This document shows positions 12,501 through 22,866 of a stretch of 64,000 nucleotides of DNA, piece after piece. Under the pieces are notes generated by a model, which was not told the origin of the DNA, made no database searches, and worked only from the letters and a program-made list of their open reading frames with translations. Source of the DNA: Xiphydria camelus (Eukaryota > Arthropoda > Insecta > Hymenoptera > Xiphydriidae); NCBI GenBank assembly GCA_963678675.1, contig OY783196.1, positions 18,966,138 to 19,030,137 on the forward strand, read 5' to 3'. Made by a program: the position numbers and the translations under genes. Position 1 is the stretch's first letter; every line of letters starts with the position of its first letter.

Positions 12501-15500
12501 GACTTGTTACCGCGGTGTAGCGGCATAACGGGTCAGCGACGAAAGAATGTGGTGCACGATGATACGATGACTTTTTATTATGGTTCGGCAGCCTGACAGG
12601 CTGGCAAATTTTTGCACCGGCGAAGTGCATAAAAACTTTATAAATAATAGTACCGAGAGAGAAGTATTTTAACTTTCACCGCATATAAATGCTTATAAAC
12701 GGTAAAACATATTACAATATTACATTCCTTTCTCCCCGTTTATAATAAATTTTTCGATAGTAATTTCTGCCAAACTTCTTTTTTCCTTAAACGACTTTAC
12801 GTCGATTTCTTAACAGCGTATAAACATTAGTAAAAGAAATAATTGTCCCGTGGGTCTACGCGGATCGTCGAGAATCATTGGAAGTTCTACGATATTTCTT
12901 TATAGCAACGCAGTCAAATTCAATTATTGGTAGGTACCATTTATTTGGAAAAAAATTTAAGTCGCTTCCCAAAGACCATACAAAAATTCTCAATAAGTCT
13001 ATCATTCGATACAGGAATTCCAAAACTGCCCCGAAAGAACCCCTCGGAAAAATCTCCCGAAGCACGAGCACTTTTTGGCTGGACCACACATTCCCCTCTC
13101 GCGCTTTTACTCCCCACCGCCGAGCGCTCGACCCCACTATATAGATTCCCATTTCCCTCTCCCACCTGCTCGCGCGATAACGTTTCCTTTCACTGGCTCG
13201 CGCTATCTCGTAACTCTGCGGCGAGCCTCCGACAGACCGGTGGCAGGGATCCACTTTGCTCGTTACAACCGCTCACGCACGCTTCCTTTCGGAAGAGAAC
13301 TCGCCTTCTCGGAATAGGCGAGAGACTTGTGAATCGAAAGATGGAATTCACACTCCCATGACGCAGGCGAGCCCCGCGTTTCGGCGAACCACACCGCGCC
13401 GTTGCGTCGCCGCGTCGGCGGGGGCTCTCCGCGGTGACTGTAGTACCGCGCGGAGAACACGGAAGAGCGCAACAGGTATATCGCGAAGGCCAGGGTTAGG
13501 TACGGCGGAGCTTTCTTCGGCGCAACACGTAGCGATTCGCTATTTTCGAGGAAACCTTATGCAAGGTTGGAGAGTACCGTAAGGCAGAATCATTTGCAAA
13601 TTCCTGGATGAGGAGCGATTGCAGAGATATTTCGTAAGCAGGTTATGGTGAGTATCGATCGAGGACATTTTTCATACCTCTCATTGGAATATTTAATCGT
13701 CAAAAATTATGAGGTGGGAAATGAAATTTTGATCTCTCCTGGATAAGGACCGGCGCAAGAGTTACCGTTGCTTTGATAAATGCTGCTGACTTTTGATAAT
13801 TGCATCTATAAAACCATTCGATAAATTAAAGTGCCCTCTAAATTGCTGTACATTTCGATAAAAAAATGTTACACCTTTTTTCTCTCCATACAATCTGTAA
13901 AACATTTCTCGTTGGACTATCAAGTACACGTAATATGTGGAACAATTAGCGAGTAGAAATGTATATTAAATTTAATGAGCACCTAAATAAAAAATAAAGA
14001 AGACTCGTACAGGACATTCAACCGAATTTCTTACTGTTTATAATACTTGCTCGTTAAACTTACTATATACTTATTTGTATTCGTCAATAGCTTCGCAGAT
14101 CATCCTTGGAAATTCGAAGATACGTTTTTGCTCGTGTAAGCGCAGCGGAACGCAAAGTGCTAATTTTTGAACCGCGCCAGTTACAGTCTCAAGGAACGCG
14201 ACGCGGTAAGCGCGTTACCGGCTGATAGGAACTCGCTATTGGGAATTACTCACGTCTCGGCACACGTAACGCGGGCGACGCCTCGTGTTACGTCATTGTT
14301 GAAAACCACATGGCGAAGAAACCATGAATGAGTTTCGAGGTTTCTGTGCCAGCGACTAGTCTTGCGCCAGACTGGACCAACGATCGCCGGCGCGACCGTG
14401 ATCCCTGGAAGAATTTCTCCCGTGCGTCTGCTTCCGGATTTCCTGACGAAGGATCGTGCAATCTCGTGGTATAGCCTCGGGAGACTCGATCTCTCCCGCG
14501 CGATCGGATCTTTCTCGCTCGCGCTCGCCGTTGCGCGAGTGGGCGACGGATTTCGAAGTTCATGAATGACGCGGTCACTTTTCACGATGATTATGCGAGA
14601 GGCGTCACAATAATGACGAAACGATCTTGGAAGACCTTGGGGACTTTCGATCCGATATTGCGTGCGCGCGATGGCGACTGGAATAACGGTACCCTCATCT
14701 TCGCCGAAGAATCTCTCGGTGAAATCGAAACGGAAAATGTTGAATATTTCTTAATCCACGGTAAAAATTTATCGAATTATTTAAGAATCATAATGTATGT
14801 TACTGGTCGAACCAAATTTGTGCTATAGGCGAGTAATTAAAAAATACACTTGTTATACGTTAGTCGACAATGTGGTAGGCGAAAAATAACTTAAGAACGA
14901 ATGTTCGCATTGGCCACATTTCAATCAGAGAGAGGACAATATTTAAGTGTGTTATATTTACGTTATCTCTCAGTTTCGAACGCATTTCTCCTGCAGAGTG
15001 GTGCAATTTGCTATCGCGCTAGTAGGCTCAAGAAAGGAGTTAAAGTCATAACGCGAGATATGCGTATAACCTCGGTTCTCTTAACAAGCCATTTTTGATT
15101 ATTGAGAAATATAAATGGCTTTATTGGAAAAACCTAATTAGTTGGGAAGCACGTGCAACTGGAAGACGGCTCTTTCGGAAATAATGTTACTGAATTAATT
15201 ATCTGCGATAATAATAATTATGACTAGATGTATTTGTTTATAACAAACAAAATGACAGATTGGATAGATTTCAAACTGATTAATAAAAAAATTAAGTATC
15301 TCAATTTCCTATTTAAAATTCTACGTAGGTAGAGAGAAAGAGAGTATAGCGATTATAAATTTTTATATTATACAACATTTATTCCATCTTTTTTTACAGT
15401 ACCTACTTAATTTCTGTCCATATGATAGTTTCTCAGATAACCGATTTATGTGTCAACTCGGAGGGCACGCTTGATTTATACCATTTTACTGCACCCAAAA

Positions 15501-16852
15501 GATTTGACTCTCCTAATCCCGCGTTAACGACGTCGTTATTCCAAAAGGAGTCACCTGTGACGTAGGCAACTCCTTCGGCACCACCAAAGTCATGCCGCCC
15601 CTATTATTCTCCCGAGTTGTCAACCGCTTGGCGACATTTACAGCAATATTCACCCCCCTTAATGAAGGATCCCGCATAACAAACGAGCCCCGAGATCACT
15701 CCGAAATACAGTCGCGCAATGACGTAGAAACTGCAACACCGGGACGGTCGGGGACTTCCCCAGACGTTAATCCTTTAACTAGATTGGAAATCGGCGCGCT
15801 CCGGAGGCTCCGTCCAGCGCGCACAAGGGGTACAAGGCATTTGGAACAGATTAACAAGGTTAAATACCGTCGTCACGGACTATTCAACCATTTCTTAACT
15901 CGCTAATAGGGTTACGCAGGTAAACCAACCGGCGCTAGTCCTTTGCACCTTTTACGATATTTCCCACCGTTGCAAAAACCTCGTGCTCGCCGCGCAATCG
16001 CAATAGAATGTCGACTTTTTCTTTCTATTTCTGATTATCGCGGCGATGCTCCCTCGATTTTTGACTCTACCTTCGTCGATCGTGGGAATGTCTCGCGTAT
16101 CAGGAGCATTACTACTTACGCGTTCATATTTGACACGCGACGGGGAGCAAGGAACGAATGACGGACGAGCGCGCACGCAGGTGCGCGTCCTCTTCCGATG
16201 CAAACGAATCACGTTGCGCTTATTATCGGTAAACGAACACCTCACGTGGCGCGAGTCTGAGGTCCACAACGGTTTGGCCAATGACTGACCTACACCACTC
16301 GTCTTTCCACGTACACACGTACACCTTCGAGCGAGTACGATGGTTCCCGGCGTCGAGAGGACCTGCAGCTACCGTCTATCACCCCGAGGACCGTTATCGT
16401 CTGCGGCTTCGACAGGTTGACTCTGCCGAAAGCGCACCCTCTTGCCTACCTGATACCGCATATTGTTTCTATTTTTGACTAGCAGCCGGGAAACTTTTAC
16501 GGTCGGTGTTGGACCGCATGGTATTTATTAGCCTTGGTTATAACTACCTGCAGCCGCCCGGGGAAACCCCTTTTTTTAATTGACTTTTGAACTTGTAATT
16601 ACTCTCAGCGAGACATGATTATCGCTGACTGCGGGGATTTGTCTGATAAATATTTGAGACTTTATACTTTTTATTACTTCTTTTTTGAATTTATATAGTT
16701 CGAACAATTTTCGACATATTTTATATGGTGTGTCAAGTAATTATGGAGTGTGGGAAGGAAGGGCATGAAGACTTGAATTTGGTAAAATTTGAAATGTGAC
16801 AGTTTATAGTTCCTCAACAGCGTTAACGACCGCGAGATTGGCGGTGGTGTTA
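9591..16852. other. Gene-poor stretch, CpG-rich then AT-rich
   Basis: No supported gene. It holds a GTC/GAC trinucleotide run at 9,850-9,895; a block with strong purine/pyrimidine strand asymmetry at 10,408-10,560; a GGCA-type tetranucleotide repeat at 10,691-10,745; and a TATATAAG string near 10,881. From about 12,560 the sequence becomes AT-rich and carries only small hairpins, such as AAGCCATTT/AAATGGCTT at about 15,090-15,120. The 199-codon open frame at 10,772-11,371 is Pro/Arg/Ser-rich and is not supported as a gene. Confidence 0.5.
10691..10745. repeat. Imperfect (GGCA)n/(GGTA)n tetranucleotide repeat
   Basis: GGTAGGTAGGCAGGCAGGCA followed by further GGCA units with interruptions. It lies between the purine/pyrimidine-asymmetric block and a TATA-like sequence near 10,881. 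Confidence 0.8.
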
Positions 16853-16884
16853 CAGAGAGGGAGAGAGAGAGAGAGAGAGTGAGA
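16853..16884. repeat. (GA)n tract at the 3' junction of a LINE fragment
   Basis: GA repeats with one GT interruption. They abut the 3' end of the minus-strand LINE 3'-UTR copy at 16,885-17,193. On the element's sense strand this is a (TC)n tail or target. Confidence 0.85.
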
Positions 16885-17193
16885 AGCGCTTATTGTGCTC
16901 TAGGGTAAGCCCTCTAAGAGCTCACAAAGAAAGATACAAAAATATAGTAAAAAAATAAAACATTAAGGTAAAAAGTAGAGAAACGCAAATAAGTAAATAA
17001 ATTAAGAAAAGCAAAATAAAATAAATAGAACAAGTAAGCTAATAACACAAGTAAGCTAAGTGGAGTAGAGTGAAGTAAGTAATATTAATAGTAAGCCTAA
17101 ACAAGATACAAAAAATATAGTTAAAAATAAAAGACTAAGGGAAAAAAGTAGAGAAACGCAAATAAGGGCGCAAATAAGTAAGTAAAGTAAGAA
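16885..17193 (-). mobile_element. 3'-UTR-only fragment of a non-LTR retrotransposon, same family as the 20.8-22.1 kb copy
   Basis: The block next to the GA tract (CTCTAGGGTAAGCCCTCTAA then AGCTCACAAAGAAAGATAC) matches the 3' end of the larger LINE copy at 20,826-20,890 (CACTAGGGCGGGCCCTCTAA then GTGCCTGTACAGAAAGAAAC). Both continue into A-rich sequence on the plus strand. This copy is severely 5'-truncated and keeps no coding sequence. It contains an internal direct duplication: about 16,928-17,005 recurs at about 17,103-17,180 (GTAGAGAAACGCAAATAAG in both). GA repeats bound it on both sides. Confidence 0.65.

Positions 17194-17242
<49 letters not shown>
17194..17242. repeat. (GA)n tract at the 5' junction of the LINE fragment
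   Basis: Long GA run directly upstream (in element orientation) of the truncated LINE fragment at 16,885-17,193. With the tract at 16,853-16,884 it suggests insertion into one GA microsatellite. Confidence 0.85.
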
Positions 17243-19436
17243 CGATGAGAAGTACGAGTTGCGGAGAATTCACGTCCGCGTCGCATATATACATGCTGAC
17301 AAATTACGCGATACCGCTCGCCACGGTCGTACGTGTACACCTGCACGCGAGAGTCGTCGCTCCCGAAGGGCTCGCGTGTGTGCGTATATTTACGATGAAA
17401 TTAACGCGAGTTTGACTGCTGAGACGGAGATTTTGATAGTTTTACGTAAATGCACTCGAAGCTCCTTTTCTTTCGCACGCTTTGTTATCGCGTTATGTTA
17501 TATAAATATCCTTCCGTGAAGCGGTCGACGGATAGGTGATACTTTTAAGTGCGTACTACGAGATGTAGTTGAGATATTTCCAGGACTTCTAACATCACCT
17601 CCTGTTTTTCATTATTGCGGTTTTCTCATCGTTACTTCTTCGGAGTTTTAATTCATTCAAATTACTTCTTTTTAAAGCATGACTATATAAACAGTCTATC
17701 ACCGTAGGCAAATGACCAGAGTATCAGGAGGTCGCGGTTTCGTGGAAACAATCGTCTCGCGCCAACATCCCCCCCACGCTAGCTGCCCGTCGCGACACAT
17801 TTGCACCCACTTTTCCCCTCATTAGCTTATTTCAGTGGGTTAAGTGGTGACTAGTCTCTTTAACCAGAAAACATGGACATGCGCGACCCGCGAGCAAAAA
17901 GGCCAAATTAATCAGTGAGTCAAAGCGACGTCGCTCGCGTTTTCCGAGAAAACGCGTGACATTTCCAGGGAGATGCGTAAGGCGCGAGAGAAAATCCCGA
18001 CTTTTTTTTCGTCGTACGTTCGTCGAACTCGCCGCACGTTCCGAACGATCCGCGGTACGTGACTTCTCGCGTGCGAACCGATCAAAAGCGGCATCGGCGG
18101 GGCGACGATCGAAACGAGACGGGGAGCGATCGAGATAATGTGACAGTTCTCACGTAGCGGGGAATCCGAAACGACGAGGGCACGCATGCCGGCGAACGTC
18201 GACTCGCCGGCTTTCGTCCTCGATGATCGTTTTCAATGACTACGCGAGGCGAATACCGAGCAAGCGTCCAAGGAGAAGAATGGTTTCGAGTCGAGGATGG
18301 ACCCGGTATAGCGCGATCAAGCCGAGTGTCAAACTCCGGCAATCCGCTTCGAAGATGATAACGTTCGTGATAAGGGTGGGACCGTTTAATGTTTTAATCT
18401 CTACGTCGATCGATGTGTACCGATTGGTACATCCGAGTACACGCTATACAGGCCTACCCGATCGTCGGAGGTGACAACCCAACTGTAATGGCATAAGCTA
18501 ATCAGTATTCACGATCCGCTCCCGGTCTTTCCACTGCTAAATAGGGGGATTCACGAGGTATTTAGATTTTTCGCCAGCACACCTCGACGAGAGTCTTTCC
18601 TTCATAAATAACGAGCCCCGGTCGAAAACCGACTCCGGGGAAAGAATTAGCTCAAGTCCTCGGGTATTTTACGGATGCGCTCGCGGTTTGTAATTAGATC
18701 ACCGATGAAACGCGTGTACAATGGATGGCGAAGCGATTGGCAAGATAGTCGCGACGAAAACGAGAGAGAGAGAGAGAGAAAGAGAGGAAGAAATGGAAGC
18801 GATTTCGGGACTTCCCCTGGCGCGAGAGGCCCGCACATCACACGGGGTTCGATGGACTTTGTAGTCGACGGCCCTGCAACCGGTCGACATATCGCGCGGA
18901 ACGATTCGAGGCGCGTTCTCCGCGTCCGCCAGAAAAACGGCGTTTAACCAACCAAAGTGGAAAAGGCGGGAGCGATTTTCGGGGGTAATTATCGATGTGT
19001 GGTCCGGCGCAGGAGGGACAAGAAGCGGATAGAGACATCGGCCACATTCCGAGGCACGCGGACTCGGCTCGTTCTGCTTAACATTTCGCCCGGGACCACC
19101 CGGGTTTCGTTCGCGATGTTCGATGCGTCGTACCGCGGCAAAAAGGCCGCTCGTCGAACGGCCGAATCGTTGTTGAAAATGTTTCCGATTTTCGGGTCGA
19201 GATCCGTCATACAGAGGTGGCCCCACGAACCTAGTCTCGCGTCGCCATCTAATAGGCGGGGTTTAAAGCTATTTGGATTAAAGTTAATCGGGTTTGACTG
19301 TATAGATATGGGATGCGGGGGGGGGGGTGAGAGATAGCAAAACGACGGTAATCGTTTACCTACGCATTAAAATCACGTGCGACTTTCGCGGATAGTTAAG
19401 CGTTAGCGTCTACTGCCGGTCGATACGTCAAGTGCG
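17243..19436. other. Stretch without a supported gene
   Basis: Mixed-composition sequence. The small GA run near 18,762-18,785 produces a false Ser/Leu-rich frame on the minus strand. A run of ten G at about 19,317-19,327 is the only other simple feature. I see no splice-bounded coding exon. Confidence 0.5.
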
Positions 19437-19798
19437 TACACTCAGAGCAAAAAATCTGGTTGAAAGAACTATAATTTCACCAGAAATCGTGGTCGATTTT
19501 GGCGCCAACCGCGATTCCGTAGTTGTACCAAATAATAAGATTCTGATTATAGTAACAAGAGATTAAGATTATATAGTTAATGCGACTATGCAGTAATATT
19601 ATTGATCTACTTTTGTGGTTAATCAAACCATGGTCTATGGCTATCACAAACTACAATTTTATTGTTACTATAACCGTGCGGCAAAGTTCATTTTGACTGC
19701 ATTCATGATCATTCTAATTGTAAATATGGTACTAGCAACTAGGAAAATTCAATTTTGCGATTACGGTTGATTCAACTACTCGCTTTTCTCTAAGTGTA
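19437..19798. mobile_element. TIR element (MITE-like), about 360 bp
   Basis: Ends are inverted: TACACTCAGAGCAAAAAATC on the left, and TACACTTAGAGAAAAGCGAG from the right on the opposite strand, followed by a shared GTTGAA-type segment. The interior is AT-rich with no coding capacity. The terminal motif (ACAC, two or three variable bases, then GAAAAA-like) resembles the ends of the elements at 52,384 and 60,107. No clear target-site duplication is visible. Confidence 0.5.
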
Positions 19799-19978
19799 TG
19801 GAGCTCATAGCAATTCTCTCGTCGCTTGCATTCGATCACTGCAGCCTTCCATGTATTTTTCACGTCGGTATTGTTACGCCTTGAAAATTCCTACGCAGCC
19901 GTATTTATAGAATTAATAGAGGTAAGTGCGAGCGAGCGATAAATAAGTTCCCGTGGAGAGATAGAGAATAAGCAATCA

Positions 19979-20450
19979 TGTAACAGCCCGGACAGTTCAA
20001 ATCCCAAACAGGAACAAACACTCTCCTATGCAGCGATGAACGAAGCGGAAAGCGAAACCCTTCAAGGAGCCTTCAACAGATCATAACTTCATCACACTCT
20101 GTGGGACGCAACAGCGACGTGTTATCGACGCGAGAGGCCGGAAGTTCCGCGAAGCCCTGAGTGATGCACGTGCCACCAAAAACGAGATCAAGGCATCTTC
20201 TTCTCCCCCTTTTTCAAAACATCAGACTGGACCCCACCTAGGACGAAGAATCAAGCTTGACCATTGGTCGCCCCCCCCCCCCCCCCCCCCCACGGAACAG
20301 GGATAGGAACCATCCCTGCGAAAGTGGAATAAAAAGAGATTCCCTAATCAGGGCAAGCAGAATTTTAGCTCAGAGTTTCCAGTGTCAATCGTTTCCGAGT
20401 GTCAGAAAATCTTACTGTATTCCATCGTGATTATAATAAACTTCAGGTAG
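19979..20450 (+). mobile_element. LTR-like fragment, possible solo LTR
   Basis: Begins TGTAACAGCCCGGACAG, the kind of start common in Gypsy-type LTRs. Near 20,325 it has AATAAA in a GTGGAATAAAAAGAG context, followed by a plausible R/U5-like segment. An interrupting C homopolymer lies at 20,271-20,291. I could not find a target-site duplication or the 3' terminal CA, and no internal retroviral-type domain is present, so this is weak. Confidence 0.25.
20271..20291. repeat. C homopolymer, about 21 bases
   Basis: Uninterrupted C run on the plus strand inside the LTR-like block. Its length is probably variable and assembly-sensitive. Confidence 0.9.
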
Positions 20451-20571
20451 AAGTGACTGTAGACTTGTGACCCTATTCCTTTCGGACGACCGTATCAAGA
20501 GAGATAGAGAGACCAAAGGCCTAAGGAGAGAGTGATCCAGCCCTCCTAAGAAAGACCGCACGGCAACCATA

Positions 20572-20779
20572 GAGACTGACTGACTGATAAAAAGTTTATT
20601 GCTCAGGGTTGAACAAAAATTGTGTCCGGGGACACAGCGAACAAGCATGAAAGTAGATTGTACAAGCAATTGGTAAGGTAAATAGTGAAGCGAGCTTGGT
20701 CTGTCCTAGGCGAGAGAAGTGGCACAAGCAATAATAATTAACAAGCAAAGTGAGCATGTAGGGATCAGACCAGGCAGCT

Positions 20780-20780
<1 letters not shown>
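20572..20780 (-). mobile_element. Probable 3' end of another non-LTR retrotransposon with a (CAGT)n tail
   Basis: A (GACT)n repeat at 20,572-20,586 is followed by ATAAAAAGTTTATTGCTCAG. On the minus strand this reads as unique sequence, an AATAAA signal and a CAGT tetranucleotide tail. The arrangement (tandem short repeat, then TTTATT, then unique sequence) is the same as at 20,823, 16,885 and 45,054. The fragment runs to the GA tract at 20,781. No coding sequence and no target duplication identified. Confidence 0.35.

Positions 20781-20822
<42 letters not shown>
20781..20822. repeat. (GA)n tract at the 3' junction of the large LINE copy
   Basis: About 40 bp of GA abutting the 3' end of the LINE whose sense strand is minus. 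The element's sequence begins at GAAGAAGAAGCTTTATTTCG. Confidence 0.9.
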
Positions 20823-20825
<3 letters not shown>

Positions 20826-22143
20826 AGAAGCTTTATTTCGGCACTAGGGCGGGCCCTCTAAGTGCCTGTACAGAAAGAAACAGCAGAATAGATATAGCAA
20901 TAAAATTAAAATAAACAAATAAAATACCGCAATAACAAAAATGAAGAAATAAACTTAATAAATGAAGCAACGATAAAGAAATTAATCTAACTTAAAAATA
21001 CCAAGAAACAATGGAAAAGATATCAGTCTAACTTAAACTTAAAATTAATAGGAACTAAACCAGAAGAAAAGATAGCGAGAATGACAAAAGTAGAAAGCGC
21101 AAGGAAGAGTGAACAATAATCTAGTCATCGGACAACAGCCAAGAGTGAAGCCTCTTCTTAAAAATAGGGACAGAGGTTGACTCCCTAATGACAAGAGGTA
21201 GCGAATTCCACAGGGAGGAGGTGGCGACAGCAAAAGACTTCTGGCACACGGTAGTCCGACACACCGGGACATGCAAGTTGGAGACAGGCTCCCGGGTACA
21301 GTGCACTAGAGAAGAAGCCTTAGCACGAAACACGCCCGCAAGGTAAGCCGGCTCACCTGTAGATCGGACAGAGAAGAACAGGGAGCCAATGAGGTATGTG
21401 CATCGCTTCCGATAATCGAGCCAATGTAGATTACGCCGATAAGGCGTAATGTGCTCGACACGCCGAACACCAAAGATAAAACGGATACACATATTCATGG
21501 CCCTCTGTACCCTGACGCACTGCTCTTCGGATATGTCCCCGAACAACGCCCCACAATAGTCAAAGTGTGGAAATATGAGAGCAGTAACTAGCCTCTTCCG
21601 CAGATGGATGGGAAGGAAATCACGGTTTCTCTTAAGCTGAAAGAGCGTAGCGTGAATACGCCTGACAACTTCGGAGAAGTGGTCAGTCCAGGACAAGGTC
21701 CTGGAGAACAATACGCCAAGGTTCCTCACCACTTGCGAATAAGGGACTAACACACCGCCAGCCTCAATGCTTGGAATGATGTCAAAATCAAGCGAGTTGA
21801 TGAACCTGCTGGTTCCAAAAATAATAGACTTAGTCTTGGACGCGTTCAATTTTAAAGAGTTATCAGCGGCCCACGACACCACCGTGGAGACATCCGAATT
21901 TACCAGCCTAATGGCCTCGTCAAGCCCCGCCGGAGAGCAATGATAGTACATTTGCAGGTCGTCCGCATATAGCATGTATTTACAGTACTGGAGAACCGGC
22001 GGGAGGCCACGCAAATAAATAGAAAAGAGAAGAGGACCGAGGACAGAGCCCTGCGGAACGCCTGAGGTGACAGAACCCCACCTAGAGGCCGAGCCGGAAG
22101 GATCAACTACTGCCTGAAAACGATTGGTAAGATAGGACTGAAA

Positions 22144-22146
<3 letters not shown>
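20823..22146 (-). mobile_element. 5'-truncated non-LTR retrotransposon (CR1/L2/Jockey-like RT)
   Basis: The minus strand runs from the (GA)n tract at 22,147 through an intact partial reverse-transcriptase frame (stop at 21,121), then an approximately 300-bp 3' UTR ending in AATAAAGCTTC, directly followed by (TC)n. The 5' end is lost inside the RT domain, as expected of incomplete target-primed reverse transcription. GA tracts bound the copy at both ends. The frame has no stop or frameshift, so the insertion is fairly young. The 3'-UTR-only relative at 16,885-17,193 is the second family member here. Confidence 0.8.
21121..22146 (-). CDS. Reverse transcriptase, C-terminal fragment of a LINE ORF2
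   Basis: 342 codons remain open from the truncation point. The order is WFQSYLTNRF, then the RT block GVPQGSVLGPLLFSIYL (about residues 29-45), the catalytic palm motif YADD in CKYMLYADDLQMY, then LNASKTKSIIFG, then a thumb/C-terminal region with HFDYCGALFGD, RVQRAMNMCIRFIF and LHWLDYRKR. These motifs and their spacing are those of non-LTR (LINE) reverse transcriptases of the CR1/L2/Jockey group. The endonuclease, ORF1 and N-terminal RT fingers are missing, so the copy cannot encode a working enzyme. The frame ends in LLSDD and a stop at the 3' UTR. I chose the truncation point, not an internal ATG, as the left limit because homology continues upstream of any ATG. Confidence 0.85.

Positions 22147-22187
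<41 letters not shown>
22147..22187. repeat. (GA)n tract at the 5' junction of the large LINE copy
   Basis: About 40 bp of GA immediately after the truncated RT frame. Together with 20,781-20,822 it brackets the LINE copy. Confidence 0.9.
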
Positions 22188-22189
<2 letters not shown>

Positions 22190-22218
22190 TCGAAAGTTAG
22201 ACCTCCAAAGAACGGTAA

Positions 22219-22863
22219 AGCCAGAAACAGACTGAGCTCACGTCACGAGAGCTCACGTGCTATCATGTTGTCATGATTTAGCCGTGATAGCATGCTTAGA
22301 AACACACTACTATCACGTTTTATGATAGCCTTATTCGCAGAGCAGTCACAAACCGTTGGCGACTGACCTACGCATGCGCAGTTTGTTAAAAGCGTCGTTC
22401 ACAAGAATTGTGAACTTTACAAATTTAGTTCGACTAATTTTAGATATTTGATAACTAACCTAACTTTTTATACGATACAACTCAATTGTTAAGTTAATAA
22501 AACTTTTGAAGCATACATTATTGTTTTTTTGCTGCTTGGCGAATATGATGATCACGATATTCAGGCAATCCATGATTGTATAAAACAGTATGTTCTCTGA
22601 CTTTTTCTATTAAAATCTCATCCATTTTCAAACATAAACAACACAACTTCAACAAAACCGCATAAACAAGAGCTCACGTGAGACGAAAATGTGTGGATAG
22701 GCAGAAGACAATCACATGCTAGTACGCGTGCGGTTGGCGATGTAGCGTAATACGCGTGAGGTGACTTCAGTGTGGTTCTGATGTATTAACATACTATGTA
22801 AAACAGCGCTCCACACTTTTCGTCTGTAACGTGATAGCACGTGAGCTCAGTCTGTTTCTGCCT
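22219..22863. mobile_element. Harbinger-type MITE, about 645 bp
   Basis: Terminal inverted repeats of 25 bp with one mismatch, beginning AG(C/G)CAGAAACAGACTGA. They are flanked by TAA on both sides (22,216-22,218 and 22,864-22,866). A three-base TWA target duplication and this style of terminus fit the PIF/Harbinger superfamily. The interior carries repeated GAGCTCACGTG-type motifs near both ends and at about 22,669, and smaller inverted segments with GTGATAGCATG/GCTATCATG. No transposase frame is present, so it would be non-autonomous. Confidence 0.6.
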
Positions 22864-22866
22864 TAA

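Noticed and set aside
15440..15930. Possible LTR or retroelement fragment on the minus strand
   Set aside because: Some LTR-like composition, but no terminal TG...CA, duplication or coding match could be seen.
17056..17346. Minus-strand ORF with a long Ser-Leu run and hydrophobic stretch resembling membrane segments
   Set aside because: It is the translation of (TC)n and the AT-rich LINE 3' UTR; an artefact of simple sequence.
18762..18785. GA run as a possible third LINE insertion point
   Set aside because: No AATAAA-containing 3' UTR or CCCTCTAA-type sequence abuts it.
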